Below, piece after piece: positions 1 to 11,107 of a stretch of DNA of 64,000 nt. The translations under genes were made by a program, and so were the position numbers. Under the pieces are notes generated by a model. It saw nothing but the letters and a program-made list of their open reading frames with translations. It searched no databases and was not told where the DNA came from. Positions within the stretch are counted from its first letter, which is position 1; the number at the start of each line of letters is the position of its first letter. The DNA comes from Scedosporium boydii (taxonomy: Eukaryota; Ascomycota; Sordariomycetes; Microascales; Microascaceae), in the NCBI GenBank assembly GCA_002221725.1, contig NJFT01000044.1, positions 62,001 to 126,000 of the forward strand. Reading direction: 5' to 3'.

Positions 1-280
1 GATATAGCCCACCTCTTCACGATTACTGATAACTTTAAAGTCTAATATAACCAAGTAGTTCAATGGCACGCAGGTGAGCGGTAATGAAGTTATATTGAGG
101 AACAACATGGGCCTTAATTACGACCCGCATACGGAAATGTAACCGGGTTTGAGATTGGATATTGTTACCCACGCAAAGGGGGAAGCCTCGCACCCCCAGA
201 GGAAGTCTAAGTTCCTGTCGCTGCAGAATCCAGTTAGCTATCTGGAGTGCTGGATTAATTGATACTTGACACTCCTAGCA

Positions 281-1439
281 TCACTCGCCATGGCCCTTCA
301 AATTCTTCTTAATACCCTCGACCTCCTCTCCGTTGAAGCCGAGCTCGCTCACCACAAAGCCCTCAACCCCACCATCAAACTTCTCGTCCATCGCTCGGAG
401 AAAACTAAGCATGGTCGCTGCCCTAAAACCATGTCAACGTTAACAAAACTCTCCTTAAAGTGTCGAGAGAATGGGAGGTTCCGGGAAGAAAAAGAAAATA
501 AAATGCAACGACGTACTCGCACCCAATCAGAGTTTTCAGAGGCCCATTCTCCCAGTCCACATCCCCCAATCCCCGTGTGATTTTGGCTATCAAAAGATCT
601 CTTACAGGCTCAAGGCCAATCCTCGTCAGGGCATAATCGTGCGCGATAACCTCTTCCGGAACACCGGCGAGGGAGAGCAGAAGAGCGACCGCAACGGCCG
701 TGCGGTCCTTGCCAGCTGGAGGTTATATCAGTCTGAAGATCCGCGAAGGCGTGGGCTTGGGGCTGAATCTGGGAGGAGGAGGGAAATATGGGAGCGTACC
801 TGTACAATGGATCAAGAGAGGTCGATCCGGCTTCTGAAGAACGTGCAGGAAGATATCGCGAAAGATTGGACGATGAGTTGTAAGAAAGTAGAAATACATT
901 TCTTCTAGCTGTAGGATTTATCATATCCAGGCAAATCACGATAGCATGATCAGCCACTTTTGTTTCTTACCCCTTCGTTTGGCTTGGAAGCGATGCCCAG
1001 GCAAAGACAATCGCACCTCCCGTCGCGAACGCTAAGACCGCAACGAAAAGAGAGAGGAATCATGACTTACAGTCCTCCACTTATCATTCCCCTCAGCTAC
1101 CCTATCCACATCCGCAATCCCCAACCAAAAATGCTCCACCCCCTCAAATTCCGGCTCGAGATCCCTCTCCCTTTCCTCATTAAAGCGAAGATCAAAAACC
1201 GCCCGAACGCCCAATACCTCCACCATCTCTTTCTTCCCCTCTTCGGAAACCGAGCTCAGTAACCCCGAGCGGTAGATGAAATTTTCTTTCACAGAGGGAG
1301 GGTGGGAGATGGTGCGGAAGTTGAAGGTACCAGGGATTTGGTGCCATGGGGGTGAGGAGAGGTGGGGCTTGAGGGACTCAGGGTCCAGGGGTTGGGAGAG
1401 GGGGATCGAGAGGAGGGTGGTAAGCGGGGTTGCGGACAT
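281..1439 (-). CDS. Tyrosine/serine phosphatase of the fungal Y_phosphatase3 type
   Basis: Cysteine-based phosphatase, probably acting on phosphotyrosine or phosphoinositide. I assembled four exons: 1439-1071, 908-800, 715-517 and 422-281 (introns 162, 84 and 94 nt, all GT-AG), giving 819 nt and 272 aa with every phase consistent. The N-terminus has the family opening (IPGTFNFRTIS, then YRSGLLSS and VRAVFDLR). The catalytic P-loop reads IHCTAGKDRTAV and is split by intron 2 between HCT and AGKDRT, so no single open frame shows it. The C-terminus (ALTRIGLEP, later MLSFLRAMDEKF) matches the usual family tail. The start is the first ATG of the long first exon. The length suits a cytosolic member. 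The substrate cannot be read from sequence; the least certain part is the first intron, where a small extra exon is conceivable. Confidence 0.88.
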
Positions 1440-2450
1440 GGTTGTTGTTTACTCGTTCTGGTCTTGCGTGATTTGGTCTAAGTGCTCTGGAGGTAGGATG
1501 TCAAAGTGCAAGGGAAGGATCCGGTTTTATAGTCTTGAGGTTGCCTGCGCTGGACCGGGATTGCGGCGGACTCGGACACATCTGGATTCCGAACCACGTG
1601 TCTTGCTTGCACGTACGACTCGCCCGATCCAAATTCGTAGACTGATCGCCTGGGTGCAAGATCACTAAGCTGGCCATGGTCGTGGGCTCATTATGGTAGA
1701 GAGATGAGTACTTATTGAAAGACTAGCTCAGAAGAATAAGTCCTCAAATACTTCCCATGGGTTCCCGTTTGTGTATCAACTTGCAGAAATAGGATTATAT
1801 TACATTATCAATTTCAGTTTAGCATTCGCAACATAATCAGCGCTTCAGGAAAAGGTCTATTTCATCAGTTGGTTCGTGCCTTCATTGAAGACAACCGCCA
1901 GAAATAGCCGAGCTTATTCCGAGTATCAGGGATTCAGGGCAGGCGGCAGAGTGAAGGTCTGCAATGTTCAGAATGAGCCGCTCCCAACTGGTAAGTGGCA
2001 GGACATAGAAGGGCCCAGCGCGTTATTTCCGCCAGGTAGTTTGCTAGCAGGAATGTTCGCATTTGTTCTGGTGTCGGTGAACAATCTAATCGAGGAGACT
2101 TTTCTCGATACGGAAATGAAGCCTGTCTGGTATATAACAGGCGCCACTACCAAGGGAGTTGGTCTTCACCGGGCCCCACGAGAATACATTCTCGTCGAGT
2201 AAGTTGAGGTGCCGCCGAGGGAGTTGTGAGGCGGGTGGCAGTTGCTAGAGTTTATATGACATCTTGGGGGTGTAACAGCCTAGAGCAATGGAGCGTAAGG
2301 ATTGTATAGAGCTAAATACTGTGAGACCCAAACGAAAAATCGGCTTCCACAGTGTCTACTAGGTTCTTGTCAAAGGCATTCAGATTTATCGTAGGACATA
2401 GAAAGAAGGAAGAAAAGAAAAAAAGTGAGGGAAGCAAAAAAGTAAAAAAA
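1440..2450. other. Intergenic region, no supported gene
   Basis: Contains the promoter side of the phosphatase gene. A 108-codon open frame at 1876-2202 (+) begins with GTG and has no recognisable domain; I do not support it as a gene. Confidence 0.5.
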
Positions 2451-2451
2451 A
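2444..2451 (-). terminator. Pol III oligo-T terminator of the 5S gene
   Basis: Eight consecutive T on the minus strand directly at the 3' end of the 5S rRNA, as required for RNA polymerase III termination. Confidence 0.75.
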
Positions 2452-2569
2452 CATACAACACCGGGGATTCGCTGGTCGTCACCGACCCAACTACTGATCC
2501 GGCGCTTCGCAGCTTGTGTACAGGGGAGCGGACGGGACCCTCAATTTTCTGCGAGCTATGGTCGTATAT
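2451..2569 (-). rRNA. 5S ribosomal RNA (divergent copy or pseudogene)
   Basis: The reverse complement begins with an ATATACGACCATAG form of the usual fungal 5S start (ACATACGACCATAG). It carries the inner words CCCGTCCGCTC, AGTAGTTGGGT, GGTGAC and CCAGCGAATCCC, and ends in GTTGTATGT. It is about 119 nt long, the expected size. It is followed at once by a run of eight T on the minus strand (2444-2451), a Pol III terminator. Differences from the consensus I remember lie mainly in the middle of the molecule and in the GGGTCGGTGACGACC arm, where the two changed positions could still pair. In filamentous ascomycetes 5S genes are dispersed singly, and divergent or dead copies are common. Whether this copy is transcribed is open. 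Confidence 0.85.
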
Positions 2570-3235
2570 ACCAAGACAGGTTTGTCTTTACTCTTTAAAG
2601 GATACAACTCGCACTGATGGAGGAAGCATGTCGAGTCAACTGAGCAGATCCTTGTGAGTGCGGGCGAATACCCGATACCGTGCCGAATGGGAGGTTCAAT
2701 TTGAGTACGTACTTAGAGATGATCGCGAAGAGGAATAAACAATTTTAAATCGGCAAAGATCTGCAGAGGTGTTGATGCTGAGATGTAAGACACCTCCAAG
2801 GAAGTGCTCGCTTCTCGGGATTTAGTGTCTACGTTTGCAGGGCTGAACCGGCTGAATAGTGGCAGTGCTCTACTTTAATTTCCTTCAAGGGGGTAATGGA
2901 AATGGAAGCCCTTCCCTGTCTCAATCGGAGCAATAAGACCCCGGTCCACGCAATGCTGACGATCCCACTCTTCCTTGGCTACGAGCCGAGATTGCGGAAC
3001 AAAAGCTTAAATCTTGTCATAGGGCTGTCAAGAGCCACGCGGTACTCAGGTAGTTCGCGTCTTCAAATGAAGAGATATCACTTACCTGCGGCGAGGAGTC
3101 CTCGAGGTTGTCGTGCATGGAAACGTCGAGAACTTCGAAGTCGCATCCATTCGTCACCCTCAAACACCGAGCGTCTCCCTCTAGACAAAACGACAAGAAG
3201 GCGAGGCGCGTACTCCTGATTTCACCGATTTCATC

Positions 3236-4587
3236 ATGTTCTCCTTTCTTTTCGCGCTCTCTATCTCCACTCTTGCCCTCGCGGCCAACAACCAGGCCGT
3301 AATCGGCTACTACATCGATGGCGATGAGAGTAAGATAAATACTCCCTTTGTCTTAACTTCATCCAACTATTCAGCTCCTCGCACCTGCTTACAAATCTCT
3401 CTAGCATTAACGGCATCTTGCACTGGTGAGAGTGCAAGTTGGCGGACGTCGGATGGGACCGGCGGATGCCTGACTGTATCCCAAGGGAGATATAGCGTCG
3501 CCTCGACGGGGTATTCCTGTTCCGTGTCCAAGGAACTTTACGAGTCCTGGACCATCAGAACCGGAGATAACACTGTTTCACACTCCTATTCTATGCACAC
3601 AGGCTGGTAAGTTAGCCGGTGGCCGACCTCGTCATGGTTTGGTCGAATACTAACTCTACCAGCGCGGACAATGGTTGTGCGACCCTAACTATCTTCGAAG
3701 CCTCCCCCCAAGTGACCCCTTCAGCTACCTTAATCACCTGCCTAGACAGATTAGGTCTACCTATTACCGCTCGAACTTTATTCCGACAGGCTCCAGGTGT
3801 CACTTCTACTCCTGATTCCGATCCTCAATGTTAGTAAACCACCTTTTTCCCTCTTCGCCCTTCTAGCTCTGACAGCCTCGCTCTAGCGGATTCGAAGGCA
3901 GGGAGCGATGGCGGCTCTTCCTCGAGTGGCGACGGCGGAGGCCAGGGAAGAAAAAAGTCTAGCAAAGCCGGGGTCATCGCGGGTTCAGTTGTGGGATCCG
4001 TTGTCGGACTTGGTCTTCTCGTCGGGGCCTTCTTCCTCTATCGACGTCTGTCGAAGCGACCCAATCCCGAAGCGGCCCAAAACGTAGAGAGCGATCCAGC
4101 CTCTGGTGGACCGGCAGAACTGGGAGGGATTGGGAAGACAGCTGAGGAACTTTCGAAACCCGAACTAGATAGTCAGGAGAAACCACCTGCTGAGCTGTTG
4201 AAGTCTGAGCTAGATGGCCAGGGGAAGCTCCCCGCGGAACTCTCGACGGCAAACTTAGCGATGGCCGAGTTGGGACCCTCTGGGCCGAGTCCAGTAGCTC
4301 AGGCGCAAGAACTCTCGGCAGTCACGTCCACACAACCGCAGGCTGCCGAGCTTCCTAACTACCAACAAGCCTATCCGCAGAATGGCCCTGGAGTGGCGGA
4401 GATGTCTGGAATTGGTATACCCCATGAAATGCCTGCCAGTCCGCATTTGGGCGCGGGTCCCGGTCCGAATCCCGAGTCCCCACCAGCACCACCCGATACA
4501 AACGTAAACCAGGCAGCAGCACCGAGCTCGGATGTGGGACAATGGCAGGCTTATGGGTGGAGCGGCCCCGGGCACTACGGAAGGTGA
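3236..4587 (+). CDS. Single-pass membrane (cell-surface) protein with Cys-containing ectodomain
   Basis: Predicted plasma-membrane protein; I assign no enzymatic role. Exons 3236-3329, 3375-3606, 3663-3829 and 3887-4587 give 1194 nt and 397 aa. The 45-nt first intron is in frame, so its removal is optional; the other two are needed to keep the frame open. Order of parts: N-terminal signal peptide (MFSFLFALSISTLALAA); an ectodomain of about 140 residues with several Cys; a Ser/Gly stalk; one transmembrane helix (GSVVGSVVGLGLLVGAFFLY) followed by a basic stop-transfer RRLSKR; and a cytoplasmic tail of about 190 residues rich in Pro, Ala, Glu and Gln. This layout is that of fungal wall-sensor-like proteins (Mid2/WSC type), but I see no definite WSC motif. 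Confidence 0.75.
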
Positions 4588-5176
4588 GGAGGAGAACATG
4601 TACATTACACGTTGCACATTCACTTAGAAATACCCGCAGTTAATTTCCAAAAAGTAGCCTTGAACTCGACAATAAGCATATTATTGCTCCGAGCTTAGCC
4701 TGTTTGTCTCGTCACATTGGTTTTGAAAAAATAAATTGATTTTATTTGCTATCTACTTTCTACTCTCCCTCAACTCCTTGCTCCAGGCTATTCCGTCTCC
4801 CCTGAACCACTGGCCTCGTTAGATTAGAGTATGCTCTATTTCTCGATCCTTGGTATTTGGGGTCAAATATTGCCTCGCAGGAAGCAATGCCTGCCTTACC
4901 AACTCACTAGTTGGTTAAAATCTTGGGGCGCTCTTCGTTTTGAAAACCATGACTCTAGAAGTTTTAATAATATCATTGGATATCAGAAGAACTGATTCAT
5001 ATGGGTGATCTGGAATTGAGCCGTTTCGGATCCTGCTTTCTATATATTAAGGATGTCGACGAGGAAGGTTATGCCACTTCCGCCTCGGTCGATCACAGTT
5101 CGCGACAGGGAAGCGTGAGGTTTTTGATCAGGGTAGTAGCGGGCTATCGAATCGAAAGCTTCAAACTTTGGAGGTT
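4588..5176. other. Convergent 3' intergenic region
   Basis: Lies between the stop codons of the membrane protein (+) and the first monocarboxylate-porter-like gene (-). AT-rich, with likely 3' UTRs; no gene seen. Confidence 0.6.
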
Positions 5177-6567
5177 TTAGGCGTCGCCGCTGCGTGACTT
5201 CCGGGCAACGACCATCAAATGCAGTACAACTGTAAAGAGAGCTGTCAAAAGGATGCCGAATGCCGAAAATAGCTGTACTCCGAGATAACTGTCGGTGGCG
5301 TCGAGAATGGCACCGGCTATGGGCGGGCCGATCAGAGATCCGGTGCCTTTCAGAAGTGACACCATCCCAAGGCGGGTACCAAGGCGGCTCATGTCCGTCG
5401 TGATAGCCGTCAGGACCACTGCCCCCAGTGCTACGACGCCTCCAGAGAAAAAGCCATAGAGAACGGCAAATGAGATGTTTCCGGCTACATTTGTAACACT
5501 GATCCAGTAGAAGACACTTGTGCTACTCAAGGCACAGATGATAATGAACGTCTCAAGCACTCCGAACTTGTCTGCGGCGAACGAGGGCATCACACGGCCC
5601 GGGATCGAAGAGGCGTTAAGTATAGCGAGGAGATAGTGGGATAGGTTTTTCTCCTGCATCCCGTGACTTAAGGCGTAGCTTTGAATGTAGTACGTCGGTT
5701 GGAAGAAAGACAGATTGTTGAAGAAGATGCCGACGCTGTAGACGAGGAAGTCTTTGTCCCGGAAGGCCGTGACGTCAACGAACCACCAAAGAGAGAAGCC
5801 TGCTTGCCTCATTTTGGACTTCTTCGCGTCTATAAGTGGTCGGATGAGGCAGAGAGAGATTAGGCACATGAAGAATGCAATGAATCCCATAATCCTTACT
5901 GCCCATCCAAACCCGACCTTCAACAGCAACTCCTGGAAGATGAGGGGGTAGAGTGTCGACCCGAGTCCGCTCCCCACCGTAGCTATCGCCATAGCCCGCG
6001 CTCTGCGCTTCTTAAAATACATGGGCACAATGGCAATGGATGGGATGGATAGACAACAGGTGCCAAGTCCGATGCAGAAGCCCTGGGATAGTAAAAGGTG
6101 CCAATATTGAGTGCCGATGCTCGTCAGCATGAAACCGGCAGTGACCAGGAGAGTGCCAACGATGATAAGGGTCCGACAGTAGCCTGCATCGTACAGGGGC
6201 CCGATGATGACGCCAATCGCCATCAAACAAAAGATCTGTACGGAGCCGATCCAGGAGATTGTCGAGGGCGATGTGCCCGACAGTAAGGTCGTTTCATAAT
6301 ATGTTTGGAACACGCCGAAGCTGTTAAGAAGACCTCTGTGAAAATAGTTTGTTAGCTGAGTTCATGAAGGGAAGGTTTGGGACTATTGAATAAGACCTAC
6401 AAGTGATTGAAGTAGAGAGCGAACGACGCGACGACCTGCGACCAGGCCCTCCACCCGTTTTCCGGGAACTCATCCTCTACTGTACCTTGAATAAGTTGGG
6501 ATGGCGGTGGCAATGCGGTTGGCTCTGTCTTGCGGTCCGCTCCCTTCTCCCCGCCGTCCCCTGACAT
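5177..6567 (-). CDS. MFS transporter, monocarboxylate porter (MCT/SLC16-like) family
   Basis: Twelve-helix plasma-membrane transporter; fungal relatives move monocarboxylates, riboflavin or secondary metabolites. Exons 6567-6401 and 6335-5177 (intron 65 nt, GT-AG, phase consistent) give 441 aa. The hydrophilic N-terminus is followed by the family phrase GLLNSFGVFQTYYE, then STISWIGSVQ and GPLYDAG, and the helix 4-5 region with FKKRRARAMAIA. The ATG at 6567 is the first in a frame continuous with helix 1. A second member of the family lies 2.2 kb upstream in the same orientation, so an old duplication is possible. Substrate is unknown; the proximity to the carboxylic-acid enzymes at 15-26 kb is only suggestive. 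Confidence 0.88.
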
Positions 6568-7208
6568 GATCGAGAAAGTCAGAGCTTGGCAACGAAACCT
6601 GGGCTTGAGAGAGGCTCGGCTTCTGGCTGAATCATGGGAGTAATATTAGGGACTGCCAAGTTATTTATAGTAGCTTGACAAGCCGATTTTCCTGGGGATG
6701 GTCTGGGCTCGTCTAACCCCCCCATAGCGTTCCCGATGCGGGGTACCTTTGTACTCCACGGCAAATCAACCGGCTCCTGTCTCGAACAAAGCAGGTGGCT
6801 CGGCGAAGTTTTCTGTGCTGCATGTCCCAAATGCAGCTAGTTGAACAAAGTTGTGCGGCATTCGAGTGCCGATGCCAACCCAAACCTGGTTGCTGCCTCG
6901 AGTGGTAACATCGTTTAAAAAGGGACTCTGGACGGCATCCAATCTCCACATATCAATCCGTGAGTTGAGGGTTTCCGTGGGCTGCGTTTTGGCCTGCAGT
7001 TGACTTTGGGTTTCAATTGACGTTGTGGATATGCCATTCCTTCCGTCCATTTCTTATATTCTTGCGAGGTGGATACGATTTAACTCACTTTAGATTCAAC
7101 CTAATCGCCCTATCTGTTGTTCATTATCTACGTTGTAAGCCCGCATCTCGTCCGGCTCGCCCCATTAATATCCGATAATGGAGAACCAGAAGGGGACAAA
7201 GCTGAAGT
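6568..7208. other. Intergenic region upstream of the first MCT-like gene
   Basis: Probable promoter of the (-) transporter and 3' region of the next (-) gene. Overlapping minus-strand open frames at 6579-7050 share no family features and look like chance. Confidence 0.5.
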
Positions 7209-8225
7209 TTACCAACGATATTTATATTCGTAAGTGATATTCGGCGGGGTCGCCTCCACGGCAATTTGATTCATTCTCGTGACCGTATTCAATCTCTGCT
7301 GGGCCAAACCTTGGCATCGGGCAGACGCCTCGTCAATCCGCCACTGCACCTCGGCGGGTTTAGTAGCAAGCATAAGGTATCGCGGAACCGGACCCTTCTC
7401 CGGCCAGACACCATAGACGCGTAGCGCATTGTTCAACCCGGGATGGTACTCGTCCGGGTCTGCAGCGTATTCAAGGGCTAGGAAGTCTGTGAAGCCGGCG
7501 AGGCTCAACAGTGGCATACCGCCGTAAGGTAGCTGTTTGCTGGCCGGGTTGCGCACTACTACCGTATGGTCGAAGTTGAAGCCCTCAAAGATGGCTTTGA
7601 GCTGACCGTCGGCCATGTCCTCGGCCGTGTACATGAAACTGGCCTTGCGGCTATTCTTCCCTCGTTAAGCCCGCGGCCGGCATTACGTTAGCGTGACTCT
7701 TGTTTTCGTTTTAAGTCAGAAGCCTGGAACCAGGTTCTTTTACGTACAAACGTTGTCTTCTGTCTTGAAGCCAGATGCGTCGAGAAAACTCGAGAGCACT
7801 TCCGGAGTAATATATCCTGTTCTCTGAGGATCAAGTCTCATGAAAAATTCTCTTGTTATGGCTTCAAAAGCTGGCGTTGGGCGCCCGTTTGTGTACAAGA
7901 GATGCTCGTTCCACCCAGACGGCGCTGGTGGAGGTGCCGGTTGCTGAGGCGGCGGAGGAAACCCAGGTGGTCCGGCATACTGTTGCTGGAGGGGTTGAAG
8001 CTGCGGTTGAACATATCCGGATTGATACTGCTGGGGTGGACCAGGAGGTGGATAATATTGCTGTTGTGGTGTGATAGGAGGTGGACGGTATTGCTGCTGG
8101 GGTGGAGGTTGGACATACTGCTGTGATGAATGAGGAAGTGGACGAGGAGGATACGTAGGGCCTGGTTGAGATGGCTCTGTTTCGTAGCCGGGCGGCCGAG
8201 GAGGAATAGGCGGTGGAAACGCCAT
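7209..8225 (-). CDS. Proline/glutamine-rich protein with EF-hand-like segment
   Basis: Two exons, 8225-7748 and 7660-7209, separated by an 87-nt GT-AG intron, give 309 aa. The first 105 residues are a low-complexity P/Q/Y region. A folded domain follows: SGWNEHLLYTNGRPTPAFEA, then LDPQRTGYITPEVLSSFLDA, which has the length and acidic/Gly pattern of one EF-hand loop, and then a compact alpha/beta-looking part with VVVRNPASKQLPYGG and YGVWPEKGPVPRYLML. Joining the exons produces NVWKNSRKASFMYTAEDM with no stop. I recognise this as a conserved-looking fungal protein but cannot name the family. Calcium binding is an inference from one loop only. No signal peptide or membrane helix. Confidence 0.78.
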
Positions 8226-8783
8226 GTATTCAATCTTGAGTCGTTTGTCGTGATGAAGTGAATCTGGAATGAGAGGATCTGGGAGAAACGATGCGCTTCG
8301 TTTTTCTCCCTCTTGACACCCAATTCACGCACGCTCAGTCCTCATCCCAAGAAGGGTCAGGCTGGGACCAGCTGCGGCTGATTTCGGGCTATTGCCAACC
8401 TGCCGCTCGACTAGCTAGATTAGGAATTAAAACCACCTGAGCGAGCCGTTGACATGCCCACCACTCACAGCCGTACCACTCCTTTATAGATGGCCAAGCT
8501 CCTGCTTGATGATGAAAATAAGGAAGGTGTTGATAGGATGAGGCAGTAGTCTCATAGGTTCGCGGTGATAATTGCGATAAAAATCTGGGGACTTGAATGG
8601 CCAATTCTAAGGCTCGTAAATTTGTCTCGGGTCTCAGCTATTATCCCTCATTCTCTATTTTTAGGCCCAATATTGCTGGTAACGAGAATCAATACAACCG
8701 TTTGATCCAATCTAGTGCACCCCCAGCCAGCGTCCTCGCAGATAGCAATGATCGATAGAGAAACCGATCCCATGGGCATTCCT
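8226..8783. other. Intergenic region between two minus-strand genes
   Basis: Promoter of the Pro-rich protein and 3' side of the second MCT-like gene. No gene seen. Confidence 0.5.
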
Positions 8784-10334
8784 CTAATACCGCGCCAATA
8801 CTTTCCAACCGGTCTCCTTTACCCTCGCAGCAAGCACGAAAGTCGTACCCACGAGACAAAACACTCCCGCAAAGACCTTGAGACCAGTCCATCCTCCTGC
8901 ACCATCCAATATAGCTCCATTGATAGGATTGGTCGCCAGCCCAGCAATGCCAGAAATAAAGTAGGCAATCCCCGTGCGGAATCCCAGCTCGGACATCGGT
9001 GAGATTTGGACGATAAGTGGCATGGTTAATGAGACGTAGGCACCGGAGAAGAACCCGAACAAAACGGAAAATGCGATCAGCGCAGCCTCGCTTGAGCCTG
9101 GGAGCCAGAGGGCGAGGACCCAAATGCCGGATAAATAGCAGACAACAATAAACACGTTGTACTGCCCTATTCTGTCCCCCAATGCCCCTGCCCCGAGGCG
9201 GCCGAAGAGGGACGCCGCGTTTAGAATGGGAATGAGGTATTGTGCGAGATTCAGATCCAGCCCGACGCTGATAGCGTTAACGGTGACATAGTTGATGGGG
9301 ACATAGAGGCCAAAGTTGAAAAGGAAGAATCCAAGTGTGACAAGAACGAATTTGACCTCGGTGAGGGGCTTGATGAGTTGGGCGGTCGTAACCTTCTGCG
9401 GTTTCGGTGGGCAGCGGTTGCGTACGGTTAGGTTGGCAATGATGAGGAGAAAGAGTACTAAGAATCCACAGACGCGCATAGCCCAAGCAAAGCTGACCGT
9501 TTGTATGAGACGCGAAACCATTATCGGAAAGACGACGCCACCGAGACTAGACCCTGTGTATATGATTCCGTAGGCTGTACCACGCTTTCGGTTGAACCAT
9601 TGCGCGACACTAGCGACAGCTAGGGAAAGTCAGTTTCCACGTTGCTAAGATGCGATTCACGCATCGATATATTCCCACGTTAGATGCACATACTTGGTTG
9701 GAATATTGCCGAAACACCAAGAGCCGAGCACAGCCCTTGCGCAAGAAGTATTTGGTAGTATTCTGTGCCGAGACTGGTCATCATGAGGCCAAAGACATGC
9801 AAGAAGCTTCCAATCAGGAGTAGCCCTCGTGGGCCATGGTGGTCATACACCTTGCCGACCACAGGCCCCTGAAGCTCTATCAGTAAGGTGAGTCTCTCAA
9901 ATCTCAACGCCAATGGAAAGATGTTTGAGCCTACCATGGCCATCATGAAAAATAGTTGCAGTGAAGGAATCCATGAAATGGTGCTTGGTGAGTACTCCTT
10001 AAGTAGTTCGTTTTGGTAATGCTCTTGGAAGACACCAATACCTGATGCTTGAGGTCAGATAAAGGCGGCTGATGTATAGATAGGAGCAAACCATACTGTT
10101 GAGCCAGCCGAAACTGCAAAACGACGTGCACCAGGCACCCAGGGCGACGAGCCAGGCAGCAGCGCCACCATCGGGGGCGTCATTGCCAGGAAGTTTCGGC
10201 TGGGGAAGTGTCTCGGTGTTTTGGTCCTGGAAAGAGGGAGTGCTTGAAGTGTCGACGCAGTCTGGGGTCTTCAGGTTCTCTTTTTCACTTTGTGGACTTC
10301 GGCTATGCTTACTGACTTGCGATGGGTTAGACAT
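8784..10334 (-). CDS. MFS transporter, monocarboxylate porter (MCT/SLC16-like) family
   Basis: Second MCT-type permease. Exons 10334-10097, 10041-9935, 9868-9694 and 9619-8784 (introns 55, 66 and 74 nt, all GT-AG) total 1356 nt and 451 aa. An 80-residue hydrophilic N-terminus leads into GWLNSIGVFQEHY, STISWIPSLQ, GPVVGKVYDHHGPR and VAQWFNRKRGTAYGI, the landmarks of the family. The C-terminal half has twelve-helix topology, with PINYVTVNAISVGL and GILFGFFSG-type helices and a short tail ending KVLARY. Its helix landmarks parallel those of the gene at 5177-6567. The fungal family includes riboflavin permeases and exporters inside metabolite clusters, so substrate is unresolved. Confidence 0.88.
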
Positions 10335-11107
10335 GATGGCTTGATGGCTAGATGGGGTAATAAAGGGCAAAATAAATTTATCAATAGATTTAAGTCTGCT
10401 TTTTCTGCTGTATTTGTATGTGCTCAGAGGAAGTCTAAGAACCAGCACATTTCCCAAGTCGTCAGATGAGTTCTTGGGATCCTGGTGCTGATGGAATGTA
10501 CTTTGAACATTGTTATATTCTCCAACCGACCCAGTTCAGAGTACACCAAATCTTGAAATCTTCAGCAAATTACGACGCCCCCCAACGAGGACCCGGAGGT
10601 AAGAGTTGTGCTCGGGAGCGGGTTTCAGATGTCCGCAAAGAGCGAGGTGTATTACGCCGAAGCTCTTGAACGATGCTGATTTTCTGATGACCCAGAAACC
10701 CAACCAGTTACCTGGAAGTAAGCTCCTTCAACACGACTTAACCCCAGCCTCCGACCTATTCCGATACAACACGGCACTCGGCACTCAGCTAGACCCCAGA
10801 AGACCTCATGACTCTTCGCTCCTGTTATAGCTGTAGCAGCAAGAAAATTAAACGGTACCGGTGAGGAAGGTGCAACAAGTATGTACTTCAAAATGACTTT
10901 TATGGCCCCCTTTCTCCCAAATTGTCGGGCTGGCTTGAAGATAAACCCATATGTAGAAAGCTGCATGTGGAATCCGACATGGGTACCCGTCATGGTGATC
11001 GATTATGATAATCCGTTATGATAATCCATTACGGTTATGTATCTTGGGAAACCCCCATCAGAGACAACGACCTTCGCTTATCCTCAACAGCGACGCTAGC
11101 TAATTTC
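10335..11107. other. Intergenic region between two minus-strand transporters
   Basis: Holds the promoter of the second MCT-like gene. Small open frames on both strands overlap each other and show no domain. Confidence 0.5.

Noticed and set aside
1876..2202. 108-codon plus-strand frame
   Set aside because: Starts with GTG, has no recognisable motif, and is isolated from any exon series.
2352..2657. 101-codon plus-strand open frame as a protein gene
   Set aside because: It overlies the 5S rRNA on the opposite strand, and its sequence is simply the complement of conserved rRNA segments.
3619..3834. Separate small gene
   Set aside because: It is the third exon of the membrane protein; the flanking GT-AG introns join it in frame.
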